Assembly: GCA_015233615.1 (NCBI GenBank)
Contig: JADFXJ010000025.1
Span: 1-39,539 of the forward strand
Origin: Nitrospirota bacterium
GTDB lineage: Bacteria > Nitrospirota > Thermodesulfovibrionia > Thermodesulfovibrionales > Magnetobacteriaceae
Direction of reading: 5' to 3'
DNA: 39,539 nucleotides
Numbering within the stretch: the first letter of the stretch is position 1; each line of letters starts with the position of its first letter. A program made the position numbers and the translations under genes. Under the pieces are notes generated by a model. It did not search any database. It saw only the letters and a list, made by a program, of their open reading frames with translations, and had not been told where the DNA came from. Positions 7,778 to 16,732 of the stretch are shown here, one piece after another.

Positions 7778-10700
7778 ATGCCGCATACTAACCTGGCAAA
7801 GGTCACGGCTCCCCGCCTTCACATGGTAATGGAGCGGAAAAGGTGTTTTCAGATTGTCGATAACGCCCTGGATAAATCCGTTGTATGGATATCGGCACCG
7901 GGCGGCTCCGGAAAAACTACGTTAGTCGCGAGTTATCTCGATAGCAGGAAGGTTCCTCAACTGTGGTATCGTATAGATGAAAGAGATATCGACGTCGCGA
8001 CGTTTTTCCAATACATAAAACAGGGCGTTAAGATGCAAACGCCCGCAAAGCCTGCGGCATTGCCCGATTTCACGCCTGATCACTTCAAAGATATTAATTC
8101 ATTCACGACGATGTACTTCGAAAGACTATTCGAAGCATTAAAACCTCCTTACGTACTGGTTTTTGACGATTATCAGGATCTTCCGGCCGACTCGGCGTTT
8201 CACGAGATGCTTTGCAAGGGCCTGTATTTATTGCCTGAAGGCATACCCGAAGGAGTAAAAATCATCTTGATAAGCAGGGGAGAGCCTCCGCCCGCATACG
8301 TTCGGCTGCTGGCAAACGGAAAGATAAACTTCGTCGGTTGGGACGAGGTAAGATTCACTTTGGACGAAACATGGGAGTTCATAAAAAGTGGTACGCGATA
8401 TACCGTCGAGGATGGCGTAGTCGAAAAGTTATACGATGAAACGGGCGGCTGGGTAGCAGGTTTGATACTGGCAATCGGGCAGATTGACAAAACAAAGAAC
8501 ACCGCTCTTTACAAAAGTGCGACTACACGTGAAATATTGTTCGATTATTTTTCGCGGGAGATATTTGGAACTATAGATAAAGAAGTTCGGGAACTTTTGC
8601 TTAAAACAGCTTATTTACCAGAGTTTAACGTTGAAATGGCAAAGAGGATATCGGTAAACGCGCAAACCGAAAGAGTCCTGACGCGGGAAAACAAACAGTA
8701 CTTTATTATGGAAAGACATGTAAACGATGACGTCATATTTAGTTACCATGCATTATTCAGGGATTTTTTATTAAAGCGCTCAAAAGACTACTATGGACAA
8801 AAGGCAGATGAGATAATATTACAGGCGGCGGACATTTTAGAGGAATACGGGTACGTCGAAGAAAGCGCCCGACTGCTTATTGAAATAAAACATTGGGAAA
8901 GGTTTGAACGGTTAATGCTTAAGAACGTACCGGATTTGATTGCCAATGGAAGAAACAATATTGCCGATAGTTGGTTTTCCCATATGCCGGATGAATTTGT
9001 ACGACAACACCCGTGGCTCATGTACTGGCATGGCATGAACAGGTTGTCTCTAAACCCGCAGGAGGCCCGCACGATATTAGAAGCCGTATATGTCTTATTC
9101 ACAAAGATACACGATTCGGAGGGCCGGCTCCTGACGTTATGTGCCGTAATCAAGACTTTTATGTTCGAATGGAAGAATTTTTACCCGCTTGACTACTGGA
9201 TAAAAGAGTTCGAAGACGAATTGATCGAAGCATATAGAAACACCGGATCTATTCAGATCAGGGAAGAGGTAGTGTCAAGTATTGTGGCGGCACTCATGTT
9301 TCGTCAACCGGGGCATAGAGATATGGATTATTGGTTATCGGAGGCAGAGGAGATTGTACGGAATTCCAAGGACACCGAAAAACGGATGTTTATTGGCTAT
9401 AATATCATCCTTTACTATCTGTGGTCAGGTTTGATATTTAAAGCCGACCTTATCGTAGAAATATTGTCGCCTCTGTACAGAAAAACAAAAAAGTATCCCA
9501 TGTTGAAATTGATTTGCCTAAGAACGGAATCAGTGTACAGATGCTATGAAGGTTCTTTTAAACAGGCCATTAAAACCGTTGGCGAAGGCCTTGCGGTTGC
9601 CAACGATACAGGCATACATTTGATAGATATAATGTTGTTAGGGGTAGGTATTTATGCTTCTCTTTGTTTGGGTGATAACGAAATAGCTGGAGAATATCTG
9701 CAAAAGATGGTGTCCACACTGGAAAGTACCCAATGTTATGGATCGTTCTATTATCAGATGGCTTCTCTGGTTGCGCTTGCTAACGGTAATATTCCATCCG
9801 CGATTGAACATGCAGAAAGACACGCTGCAATCTCGGAACAATCGGGCTGCCAAATAATGATGATACCTCATAAAAGTATTATTGCCTATTTATTAGTAGA
9901 GGCGGGGCGGTATGATGAAGCACGGCAGTATTTAAGGGACGTCGAGAGAATCGGAGCTATTACAAGGAGTATACTTCCCTTTTTGTGGTCTTCCGCGGAT
10001 GAATCGCTTATCGCACTGAATAATAATGATATAAAACAATTTGCCGATAGATTTGAAAATACCGTTAAATTATCGAAAAAGTTGGGAGTGAGGTGGATAT
10101 ATCCTTTAAAGAAATCCGTAGATTTAGTATGTAAAGCGGCACTTGAGAGAGGAATTCAAGTCAATTATGTAAAGGAATTAATAAGGCTTCATAATCTTGC
10201 ACCGAACGGCCGGTTGATAGAAAACTGGCCATATCCACTTAAAATTTACACCTTTGGAAGATTTTCGATTGAAAAAGACGGCAACCCCGTCAGGTTCAGA
10301 GGCAAGGTGCAGAAGATACCTCTCTTAATGCTTAAAGTGTTGGTAGCGTCAGGCGGCACGAGCGTCGGTATCGAAAACATATCCGATACCTTATGGCCGG
10401 AGGCCGACGGCGATACGGCTAACAAATCTTTTAACACCACTATGTATCGTCTTCGCAAGTTTCTATGCGACGATAAAGACGTAATTTTGATTTCGGAAGG
10501 CCACGCCACGCTTAATCAGAATTATTGCTGGACGGACGTGTGGGCCTTCGAAAGTTTATGTGTCAAGGTTGAAAATATGTATAAAAATCGTACTAAAAGC
10601 GGTACTGAAGAAACGAATGATTACTCAGATGCGTGGGGTTTGCTTATTAAGGCATTGGCGCTCTATAAGGGACACTTTTTCGAAAACGAAGCGGACTGCC

Positions 10701-10996
10701 CGTGGGCGTTAACTACCCGTGAACGCTTAAAAAGCAAGTTTATATATATCTTGCTTAACATGGGGTTATGGAGTGAGGAGGCCGCCCAATTGGAAAACGC
10801 AATAGAATGTTACGATAAAGGTATATGGGTAGAACCTTTTACCGAGGAGTTTTATCAGAATCTAATGCTATGCCGTATTCGTCTTGGTCATTATGCCGAG
10901 GCTTTGCAGGCGTACGAACGTTGCCGTGATGAGCTTTCCGCTGCTTTTGGTATAGAGCCGTCGGAAAAAACAAAGAAAATTATCGATACTTTGTGA
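7778..10996 (+). CDS. Giant ATPase-TPR-SARP/BTAD transcriptional regulator, copy 2
   Basis: At 1072 residues it has the same architecture as the gene before it, colinear at a 3296-bp offset: P-loop APGGSGKTTL, FDDYQDLP, a TPR region, a SARP-type winged helix (about 815-905) and a BTAD domain. The start aligns exactly with that of copy 1, but the ribosome site (GATGGGTAA) is weaker. Divergence is uneven. The ATPase half is almost identical, with two stretches lacking any difference (8137-8742 and 8987-9291 against 4841-5446 and 5691-5995). The TPR sensor and the DNA-binding/BTAD part differ clearly. This suggests the two proteins share mechanism but sense different ligands or bind different sites. 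It lacks the last residues of copy 1. Confidence 0.88.
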   Translation: MPHTNLAKVTAPRLHMVMERKRCFQIVDNALDKSVVWISAPGGSGKTTLVASYLDSRKVPQLWYRIDERDIDVATFFQYIKQGVKMQTPAKPAALPDFTPDHFKDINSFTTMYFERLFEALKPPYVLVFDDYQDLPADSAFHEMLCKGLYLLPEGIPEGVKIILISRGEPPPAYVRLLANGKINFVGWDEVRFTLDETWEFIKSGTRYTVEDGVVEKLYDETGGWVAGLILAIGQIDKTKNTALYKSATTREILFDYFSREIFGTIDKEVRELLLKTAYLPEFNVEMAKRISVNAQTERVLTRENKQYFIMERHVNDDVIFSYHALFRDFLLKRSKDYYGQKADEIILQAADILEEYGYVEESARLLIEIKHWERFERLMLKNVPDLIANGRNNIADSWFSHMPDEFVRQHPWLMYWHGMNRLSLNPQEARTILEAVYVLFTKIHDSEGRLLTLCAVIKTFMFEWKNFYPLDYWIKEFEDELIEAYRNTGSIQIREEVVSSIVAALMFRQPGHRDMDYWLSEAEEIVRNSKDTEKRMFIGYNIILYYLWSGLIFKADLIVEILSPLYRKTKKYPMLKLICLRTESVYRCYEGSFKQAIKTVGEGLAVANDTGIHLIDIMLLGVGIYASLCLGDNEIAGEYLQKMVSTLESTQCYGSFYYQMASLVALANGNIPSAIEHAERHAAISEQSGCQIMMIPHKSIIAYLLVEAGRYDEARQYLRDVERIGAITRSILPFLWSSADESLIALNNNDIKQFADRFENTVKLSKKLGVRWIYPLKKSVDLVCKAALERGIQVNYVKELIRLHNLAPNGRLIENWPYPLKIYTFGRFSIEKDGNPVRFRGKVQKIPLLMLKVLVASGGTSVGIENISDTLWPEADGDTANKSFNTTMYRLRKFLCDDKDVILISEGHATLNQNYCWTDVWAFESLCVKVENMYKNRTKSGTEETNDYSDAWGLLIKALALYKGHFFENEADCPWALTTRERLKSKFIYILLNMGLWSEEAAQLENAIECYDKGIWVEPFTEEFYQNLMLCRIRLGHYAEALQAYERCRDELSAAFGIEPSEKTKKIIDTL

Positions 10997-11065
10997 TTGA
11001 GTAATCTCCACGGAGCTTTCCCTATGTCGGTCTTCACCTAAATACGTAATTTTAACCAATTATGT

Positions 11066-11071
11066 TATAAT
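11066..11071 (+). promoter_or_regulatory. Probable -10 box (TATAAT) of the M48 protease gene
   Basis: A perfect TATAAT lies 26 bp before the ATG at 11098. The -35 region is poor. Transcription would start near 11078, too close for ATG 11083 to have a ribosome site, and this supports the 11098 start. Confidence 0.5.
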
Positions 11072-11097
11072 ATTTATCATCTATGGCAGGAGAGCAC

Positions 11098-12384
11098 ATG
11101 ACAACATACGCTATGGTGGCTTTAGTCCTTTACATTGCCAGGGAAGGTTTCGGGTACTGGCTCGAATACCTCAACATTCGCCACATGAAACTCAGCATCG
11201 CGGTTTTGCCGGAGGAGTTTAACAATGTGGTGGGGAAAGAGACGATCGATAAAATCCAGTCGTACGAAATCGATAAGGCCACATTCGGTGTCGTATCTTC
11301 TTTGTTCGGTAACGTTATCCTGATAGCGTTTATATTCGGCGGAATACTGAACATTTACAACAACTGGATATCCTCCCTGAACCTGCCTTTCATAGCCGCC
11401 GGTCTCGTCTTCTTTCTTGCCCTGAGCTACGCCGAAACTTTGCTATCCATGCCTTTCAGCCTCTACAGAACCTTCGAGATAGAAAAAATATACGGTTTCA
11501 ACACCATGACTCTAAAACTCTGGTTGCTGGATTCGGTAAAATCATTACTACTGTCAACAATCCTCATGGGCATTCTGATATCGGGTGCCTTGTGGCTTAT
11601 AGAGTGGAGCCCCGCCTGGTGGTGGCTCTGGGTATGGGCGGCGTTTCTTGCCTTTAGCGTATTTATGATGTACGTCTCTCCGTACGTTATAGAGCCGCTC
11701 TTCAATAAGTTTACACCAATCGAAGATGAAGGGCTCGAAACGGCAGTTCGTTTACTAATGGACAAAGTTGACATAAAGGTAAGCAGAGTATTCAAGATGG
11801 ACGCCTCACGCAGAAGCACACACACGAATGCATATTTTTCGGGCTTAGGTAAGGTCAAGCGGATTGTGCTCTACGACACACTGCTGAAATCCATGGATAC
11901 AGACGAGGTACTTGCCGTACTCGCCCACGAGGCAGGCCACTGGAAAAAGCACCACGTTTTAAAGCTCATGGCCCTATACGAAGTAATAGCCTTCGCAGGT
12001 CTCTACGTTTTCTACAGGGTCGTAAGTATGGATTACGTTGCAACGGTTTTCGCAATAGGGCAGGGCACCCTCTTTGCAAAGGCCATATTGATTAGCTTTA
12101 TTGCAAGCATAGTCTTTTTTCCACTCAGCCCTCTCTTGTCGTACGCTCACAGGCGGCACGAAAGAGAGGCCGACAGGTTTGCCAGCGAGGCTACCGGAGA
12201 CTCAAAACCAATGATCATGGCCCTCGTAAAGCTCGCTAAAGATAACCTGTCTAACCTTTACCCACACCCACTTTACGTAAGCTTTTACTACTCCCACCCG
12301 CCCATATTGGAGAGGATTAAGTACATCGGGGATATTGGAAATGCTGGGAATGATGGGAATGATGAAATTGATGGGAGTACCTAA
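11098..12384 (+). CDS. M48-family integral-membrane metalloprotease (Ste24/CAAX prenyl protease 1-like)
   Basis: The product is a 428-residue polytopic membrane protein. After an N-terminal CAAX_prenyl_protease_N region with several hydrophobic segments, it carries HEAGH (about 277-281, zinc ligands and catalytic Glu) and the third-ligand motif HEREADRFA (about 354). It ends with the SHPPILERI signature of M48A peptidases. Bacterial members act in membrane protein quality control; a true prenyl substrate is unlikely. I chose ATG 11098 because AGGAG sits 5 bp upstream; the in-frame ATG at 11083 has no ribosome site. The last codons (about 12325-12384) are a low-complexity GN/DG stretch beyond the family core. 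The 3' end overlaps the convergent arginase-fold gene by 4 bp. Confidence 0.92.
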   Translation: MTTYAMVALVLYIAREGFGYWLEYLNIRHMKLSIAVLPEEFNNVVGKETIDKIQSYEIDKATFGVVSSLFGNVILIAFIFGGILNIYNNWISSLNLPFIAAGLVFFLALSYAETLLSMPFSLYRTFEIEKIYGFNTMTLKLWLLDSVKSLLLSTILMGILISGALWLIEWSPAWWWLWVWAAFLAFSVFMMYVSPYVIEPLFNKFTPIEDEGLETAVRLLMDKVDIKVSRVFKMDASRRSTHTNAYFSGLGKVKRIVLYDTLLKSMDTDEVLAVLAHEAGHWKKHHVLKLMALYEVIAFAGLYVFYRVVSMDYVATVFAIGQGTLFAKAILISFIASIVFFPLSPLLSYAHRRHEREADRFASEATGDSKPMIMALVKLAKDNLSNLYPHPLYVSFYYSHPPILERIKYIGDIGNAGNDGNDEIDGST

Positions 12385-13307
12385 GTAGACCGGAAGTGTG
12401 TAAGGCACCGTAAAATCTCTCCATTAATCTCGCGATGTTTTTGGCGTTGAGCCTGCTCATCCGGTAATATCGCAGTACCACCGTCAATCCACCTGAAAAA
12501 TTTCTTCAGACGGCTTTTAAATTTTTCACCCGCTATTTCACCGGTTACGTCTGCAATTACTACGTCGCCGGCAACCGCGCTTATACACTCCAGCAGTTCC
12601 TCATTACCCATAAGCCCCTGGTCCCACGAAGTCCTGGCGGCATCGGCGCAGAGGACGTCCTTGTCTACTGACAGGTATACCGGCAAGCCTATGCCTTTTA
12701 CGACACCTCTTACTATTTCGGCTAACCTTCCTCTTTCCTGCGATAAATCGACAATTCCCATGCCGCCCATTAATCTTGCCAGTTTTGGCACCGGAGCCAG
12801 GCAGTAATATTTTACTTTTCCCTTTCTTATAGCGCAGTAGTGGTTCTGAAACAAGTTCACTCCACCCAGGTCGTTAGAGGCTATGCCAAAGACGGATACT
12901 GCCGCAACGAAAGGCAGCCTGCCCACGTGGTAAACCCACGAACCGCAGTGTATACCACCGGGGAAAATCATGTTGTCCGGATGGTTGTCGAAAACTACCA
13001 TTTGAACCGGTAAGCGGAATGTTTGTTTCGCGAACGCTTTTACGAGTGCATAGGTTACGTGGTGGAAATCCCCGCTGCCGGTAAAAAAAACCTTTGCACC
13101 CTCAGCACCATTCACTATAGCTGATTCTAACCTGTCCATGGATTTAAACGTTGCCGCATACCATATCTTCTCACCAAATTGCGTGAGAGAGAGCTTCCTG
13201 GCATTTTCTACCGTATCGGCAGATCCGTCGAAATCCAAAATCACGGCATCGTCAGATACGCTATCGCCGAAGTTTGACCCTAAGTCAAACGCCAAATTAT
13301 CCGCCAT
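12381..13307 (-). CDS. Arginase/ureohydrolase-fold protein of unknown substrate
   Basis: The 308-residue protein carries the metal-binding pattern of the ureohydrolase superfamily in divergent form: GSGDFHH (77-83, in place of GGDHS), FDNHPD (106-111, in place of DAHxD) and SVDKDVL (213-219, in place of SxDxDxxDP). The Asp and His metal ligands (about D107, H109, D111, D215, D217) appear present, so a binuclear-metal hydrolase is plausible. Spacing and overall sequence are unlike canonical arginase, agmatinase or formimidoylglutamase. It is the last gene of the long minus-strand block, about 100 bp after the GNAT gene, and its end overlaps the converging protease gene. The ribosome site is weak. 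The substrate cannot be predicted from context. Confidence 0.75.
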   Translation of the reverse strand: MADNLAFDLGSNFGDSVSDDAVILDFDGSADTVENARKLSLTQFGEKIWYAATFKSMDRLESAIVNGAEGAKVFFTGSGDFHHVTYALVKAFAKQTFRLPVQMVVFDNHPDNMIFPGGIHCGSWVYHVGRLPFVAAVSVFGIASNDLGGVNLFQNHYCAIRKGKVKYYCLAPVPKLARLMGGMGIVDLSQERGRLAEIVRGVVKGIGLPVYLSVDKDVLCADAARTSWDQGLMGNEELLECISAVAGDVVIADVTGEIAGEKFKSRLKKFFRWIDGGTAILPDEQAQRQKHREINGEILRCLTHFRST

Positions 13308-13317
13308 TGGAAATTCT

Positions 13318-13333
13318 CATTCCGGGCAAGTCC
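13318..13333 (-). repeat. Dispersed short repeat copy, inverted orientation
   Basis: The reverse complement reads GGACTTGCCCGGAATG, identical in its core to the copy at 3017-3039. It lies just upstream of the arginase-fold gene start, between two minus-strand genes. Confidence 0.6.
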
Positions 13334-13409
13334 CTGAATCAGAGTCGTCAGCCGAATTCGCGGGCCGGCATTTTCTCGCCGGGGATCGGTCATAATGGCT
13401 ATTCGTCCG

Positions 13410-14516
13410 TCATAAGGGTTTTTCGTAAATCCGGTACGTCTTGTAGTGGCGGCCTCCTATCATCTTTATCAGCATCTGCACGGGCAGGTTGTCTTCGAGT
13501 ATCCAGGAGAATTCGACGTTGGCGTACTTACCCCGCTTTAACCCCTTGAAGGCCTCCCTGAACATGAGAGCGTCTACGCCCTGTTTTTGGAACTCCGGCT
13601 TGGTGCCTAAAAGAAGCAGCCGCAGTGTCTTAATCTTTTTAGAGTAATAGAGTGCCTTGAGTATGGTGATGGGGTTAAGCTTGCCCTTCATCTTACTCAG
13701 GACGTAATTAAAGTCGGGAATCATGCCGAGAAAGCCGACGGTCTCGCCGTCTTTTTCCGCAAGTACGATGAGATCGTTTACTACTATCTGCTTCATCTTC
13801 TTGCCGGTAAAATCAATCTCTTCGTTAGTCATCGGGACGAACCCCCAGTTTTTTGCCCACGTGGCATTATATAACTCCTTGAACTTTCTGAGGTCCGAAA
13901 CGAACTCCTTTAGGTTTATCAACCTGACGGTTATCCCCTTTTTTTCTGCAATCGAGGCGACCCGTAAAACTTTTTCAGGCAGCTCCGGCAGCACGTCGTA
14001 TATATACGCGTAGAGGTCTTTGGCCTTGCCAAGACCGTAACTTTGCAACAGATTTTCGTAGTAAGGGGGATTGTAAGGCATCATGATAACGGGGGGGGAG
14101 GTGTAGTTGTCTATAGCCAGGCCGCATTCCTCGTTCGTAGAGAAGTTCATGGGTCCCCGCATGGTCTTAAGCCCTTGTTTACGAAGTTCGGCGGCCGCGG
14201 TATCGAGGAGAGCCGAGGAGACTTCATGGTTGTTCGCCGATTCGAAGAATCCAAAAAAACCCGCGCCGTCTTTCTGGTATTTCAGGTGGTTGTCGTTTAC
14301 TATCGAGGTTATCCTGCCAACGCACTCGTTGCCCTGGTGGGCGAGGAAGAATTTCACCGACCCGTGATTTAAAAAAGGATTTTTTGGCGAGAACTCCGTC
14401 TTCAGGTCAAAGGTCAACTGAGGGCAGTAGAGAGGATATGAACGGTAAATCTTCAGTGGAAGCTCGATGAAAGCCAGCATTTCTTTTTTAGTCCTGACTT
14501 CTGTTATTTCTACCAT
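13410..14516 (-). CDS. YghO-like GNAT-family acetyltransferase-type protein
   Basis: The 368-residue soluble protein resembles the YghO family: an N-terminal IYRSYPLYCPQL motif (about 23-34), a GFFGFFES motif (about 85-93), RGPMNFSTNEECG (about 120-132) and a second GNAT-like half with GFLGMIPDFN and LLGTKPEFQKQGVDAL (acetyl-CoA pyrophosphate-loop-like). No membrane segment is seen. YghO-family members are often found with lipid or sphingolipid-type genes, but their reaction is not established to my knowledge. The ATG follows AAGGA by 7 bp. It lies between the CheW fusion (about 100 bp upstream) and the arginase-fold gene, all minus strand. Confidence 0.75.
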   Translation of the reverse strand: MVEITEVRTKKEMLAFIELPLKIYRSYPLYCPQLTFDLKTEFSPKNPFLNHGSVKFFLAHQGNECVGRITSIVNDNHLKYQKDGAGFFGFFESANNHEVSSALLDTAAAELRKQGLKTMRGPMNFSTNEECGLAIDNYTSPPVIMMPYNPPYYENLLQSYGLGKAKDLYAYIYDVLPELPEKVLRVASIAEKKGITVRLINLKEFVSDLRKFKELYNATWAKNWGFVPMTNEEIDFTGKKMKQIVVNDLIVLAEKDGETVGFLGMIPDFNYVLSKMKGKLNPITILKALYYSKKIKTLRLLLLGTKPEFQKQGVDALMFREAFKGLKRGKYANVEFSWILEDNLPVQMLIKMIGGRHYKTYRIYEKPL

Positions 14517-14617
14517 GTTTAATCGTCCTTTTTAGCCTTATTAGTTTGGTAAGCTCCGGATCAGTGTACTTCCTCTATGGTTATCATCGATAAGACACAA
14601 GTATATTCTTTAAAGTG

Positions 14618-16537
14618 CTACGCCCTGGCCGCGAAAAGCTGCTTGGTGTCTAAAAGTATTTTTATTCCAGCCTCCATGTTGGCCATGGCAAGAATGTAGT
14701 TGTTGCTGCCGTTGTTCTTGTAAGAAGGCGGTTCTTCTATATGCTCGGCCTTTATGCTCAGCACGTCCGAGACGGAGTCGACGATAACCCCTATCTGGTC
14801 TACTATGTTGTTAACCTCGTTTTCGAGCACTATTATCCTGGCGTGGCTTTCGTCTTCTATGCTTTCGATACCAAGCTTATACCTTAGATCCACTATGGGA
14901 ATAATCCTGTCTCTGAGGTTTACTATGCCCTTGACGAAGGATGGGGCTTTTGGCATGGACCTGATGGCCATCATCCTTACGATCTCCCTGACCCATAGTA
15001 TATCTATGCCGTATTCCTGGCCGTTAAGCGTGAATATGAGATACTGGCCTTCCTTGTTCAGATTGGTCTTGGATACGAAGCCTTCCTTTTGCCTGCTGAC
15101 TATATCGCCAACCATGGAGGAAATTTCCCGTATATTCGAGCGTCGGGCCACGAAACCGGACTCCTTGCAGGCCAGCTTTGCAAACCTCGTATCTACGAAC
15201 CCGCTAAGATCTATGATAGTGCCTATGCCCATCTGGTGTACCATGTACTGTTGTATTCTGTCGAGATCATCCACCACGGGGAAGAGATCGTTGGTTTTTA
15301 TACCCTGCGCTTCCTTGAGGACGTTTTTCAGAACGGGTACTTTCAGATTCAGCGTCTTATTCGGGTCGAGGAAGTTGACGCCTATTTCTGCGGCTGTCTC
15401 GGGCTTTTCCCCGATAAACTTGCCGGCTTCCACGAGAAAGGTGGTAAACTCCTGAACCGCATCCGGGTACTGGTTTATGATCTCGTCCCTGATGGTGACC
15501 ACGCAGCAGGGGTGGGATTCCCATAGCTCACCGGACAAAAAGAGCAGATCGGCAATTCCTTCGGCTATCGCTTTCGTGCCAAGCGGCTCGGCCACGAGGT
15601 AACCGCAAGCCTCCGGATTCGAGGCTAAAAACTCCGGCATTTTCACGGGAGGCACCACCTCGAAGAGGACGTCGAAATCGCCTCTTCCGAAAAACCCGGG
15701 TTTAAGCCCTATCTGGGTCAAAAACATGTGGGCCAGCATGTGGTGTATAGACATCTCGTGGGGCAGGTAGAAGGTCTTGCCCCTGAAGAACTCCTTCAGG
15801 TCTTTGCCTTTTTCCTCGCTCTTTTTCAGAACCGAGATGCTCCCGTTTTTGTGGGCGAAGAGGACTAACTTTATAGGTACGCCGAAACCGTAGAGATCCA
15901 TGGCTATGGGGGCAAGGACGAAGGCCGCGTCTACGGAGCCCTTTTCGAGAGCACCCTGCAGAGAGTTCCAGCTTGGCATGCAGCTAGTCTGAAGTTCAAA
16001 ATGCTTTGGGGCAATCTTACCGGACTCTATGAGATTTTTAAGTACCCCCAGGGTAAGGTGATCGGTTATCTGTATATGGGCCACGTTGAGCAGGAGCTTA
16101 CCTCCTGGCGTGGTTTGAGGTACGAGAGGCTTTGACGTGTCGGCCTTCTTGCCGCCCGAAAAAGTATCGTCTATGAGTTGCCTGAGTTCGTCGGGCCCAA
16201 AGGGTTTCGTAATGAAGTTGCTGACGCCTGCCTCCGTGGCTGCGGCAGCCTGCTTTTTTTCGCCCCTGGCGGTGGCCATTATGAAGGGGACGTTCGTTGT
16301 CGGACCATTTGACCTCACCCATACCAGAAACTCGTATCCGTCCATGACGGGCATGTTCCAGTCGCTTAATATGAGGCCTACGTCGCTGTTTTCCTGAAGC
16401 TTTGCTATCGCGTTTTGCCCGTTGTCCGCCTCTATTACGTTGGTAAAACCTACGTCGACGAGGGCCTTTTTTTGCATCTTGCGTGCAACCTTCGAGTCCT
16501 CGACCAACAAAACCTTTATATTTCTGTCAACTGGCAT
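14618..16537 (-). CDS. Receiver - NMT1-type solute-binding - CheW fusion protein (CheV-like adaptor)
   Basis: The 639 residues divide into three parts. Residues 5-125 are a receiver (Asp59 in LSDWNMPV, Thr in MATARG, Lys in TKPFGPDE). Residues about 148-430 resemble an NMT1/SsuA/NrtA periplasmic-type ligand-binding domain (HIQITDHLTLGVLKNLI, then GSVDAAFVLAPIAMDL, PHEMSIHHMLAHM, ACGYLVAEPLGTKAIAEG). Residues about 495-639 are a CheW domain (YLIFTLNGQEYGIDI, VREIV, GIVNLRDRIIPIVDLR). There is no signal peptide, so the binding domain must work in the cytoplasm. CheV (CheW plus receiver, in the opposite order) couples chemoreceptors to CheA, and here a small-molecule sensor seems to be added. 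A GGGGG ribosome site lies 6 bp before the ATG. No CheA, receptor or transporter gene is nearby. Confidence 0.88.
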   Translation of the reverse strand: MPVDRNIKVLLVEDSKVARKMQKKALVDVGFTNVIEADNGQNAIAKLQENSDVGLILSDWNMPVMDGYEFLVWVRSNGPTTNVPFIMATARGEKKQAAAATEAGVSNFITKPFGPDELRQLIDDTFSGGKKADTSKPLVPQTTPGGKLLLNVAHIQITDHLTLGVLKNLIESGKIAPKHFELQTSCMPSWNSLQGALEKGSVDAAFVLAPIAMDLYGFGVPIKLVLFAHKNGSISVLKKSEEKGKDLKEFFRGKTFYLPHEMSIHHMLAHMFLTQIGLKPGFFGRGDFDVLFEVVPPVKMPEFLASNPEACGYLVAEPLGTKAIAEGIADLLFLSGELWESHPCCVVTIRDEIINQYPDAVQEFTTFLVEAGKFIGEKPETAAEIGVNFLDPNKTLNLKVPVLKNVLKEAQGIKTNDLFPVVDDLDRIQQYMVHQMGIGTIIDLSGFVDTRFAKLACKESGFVARRSNIREISSMVGDIVSRQKEGFVSKTNLNKEGQYLIFTLNGQEYGIDILWVREIVRMMAIRSMPKAPSFVKGIVNLRDRIIPIVDLRYKLGIESIEDESHARIIVLENEVNNIVDQIGVIVDSVSDVLSIKAEHIEEPPSYKNNGSNNYILAMANMEAGIKILLDTKQLFAARA

Positions 16538-16732
16538 ACATAACCCCCATTTTTGTCTTCACTACGGAATCTTATACCCCATATATTTAAAAGCCATTAG
16601 TAAAAACGGCCGCAAAGAGCTATCACCTGATTTATATGATCGTATCACAACCGGAACCTGGATTACAATGAGTTTTTTTGCCGCCTATGTCTTTATAGCT
16701 ACGAGTTTCGGGTCATTTATTAACGGTGGTTA
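16538..16732. other. Intergenic leader of the CheW fusion gene
   Basis: The 195 bp separate the membrane-protein stop from the CheW-fusion start on the minus strand. The fusion gene's own ribosome site and an AT-rich stretch at about 16570-16595 (possible -10) are here. A plus-strand reading frame runs through it but lacks a ribosome site and is not called. Confidence 0.4.
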
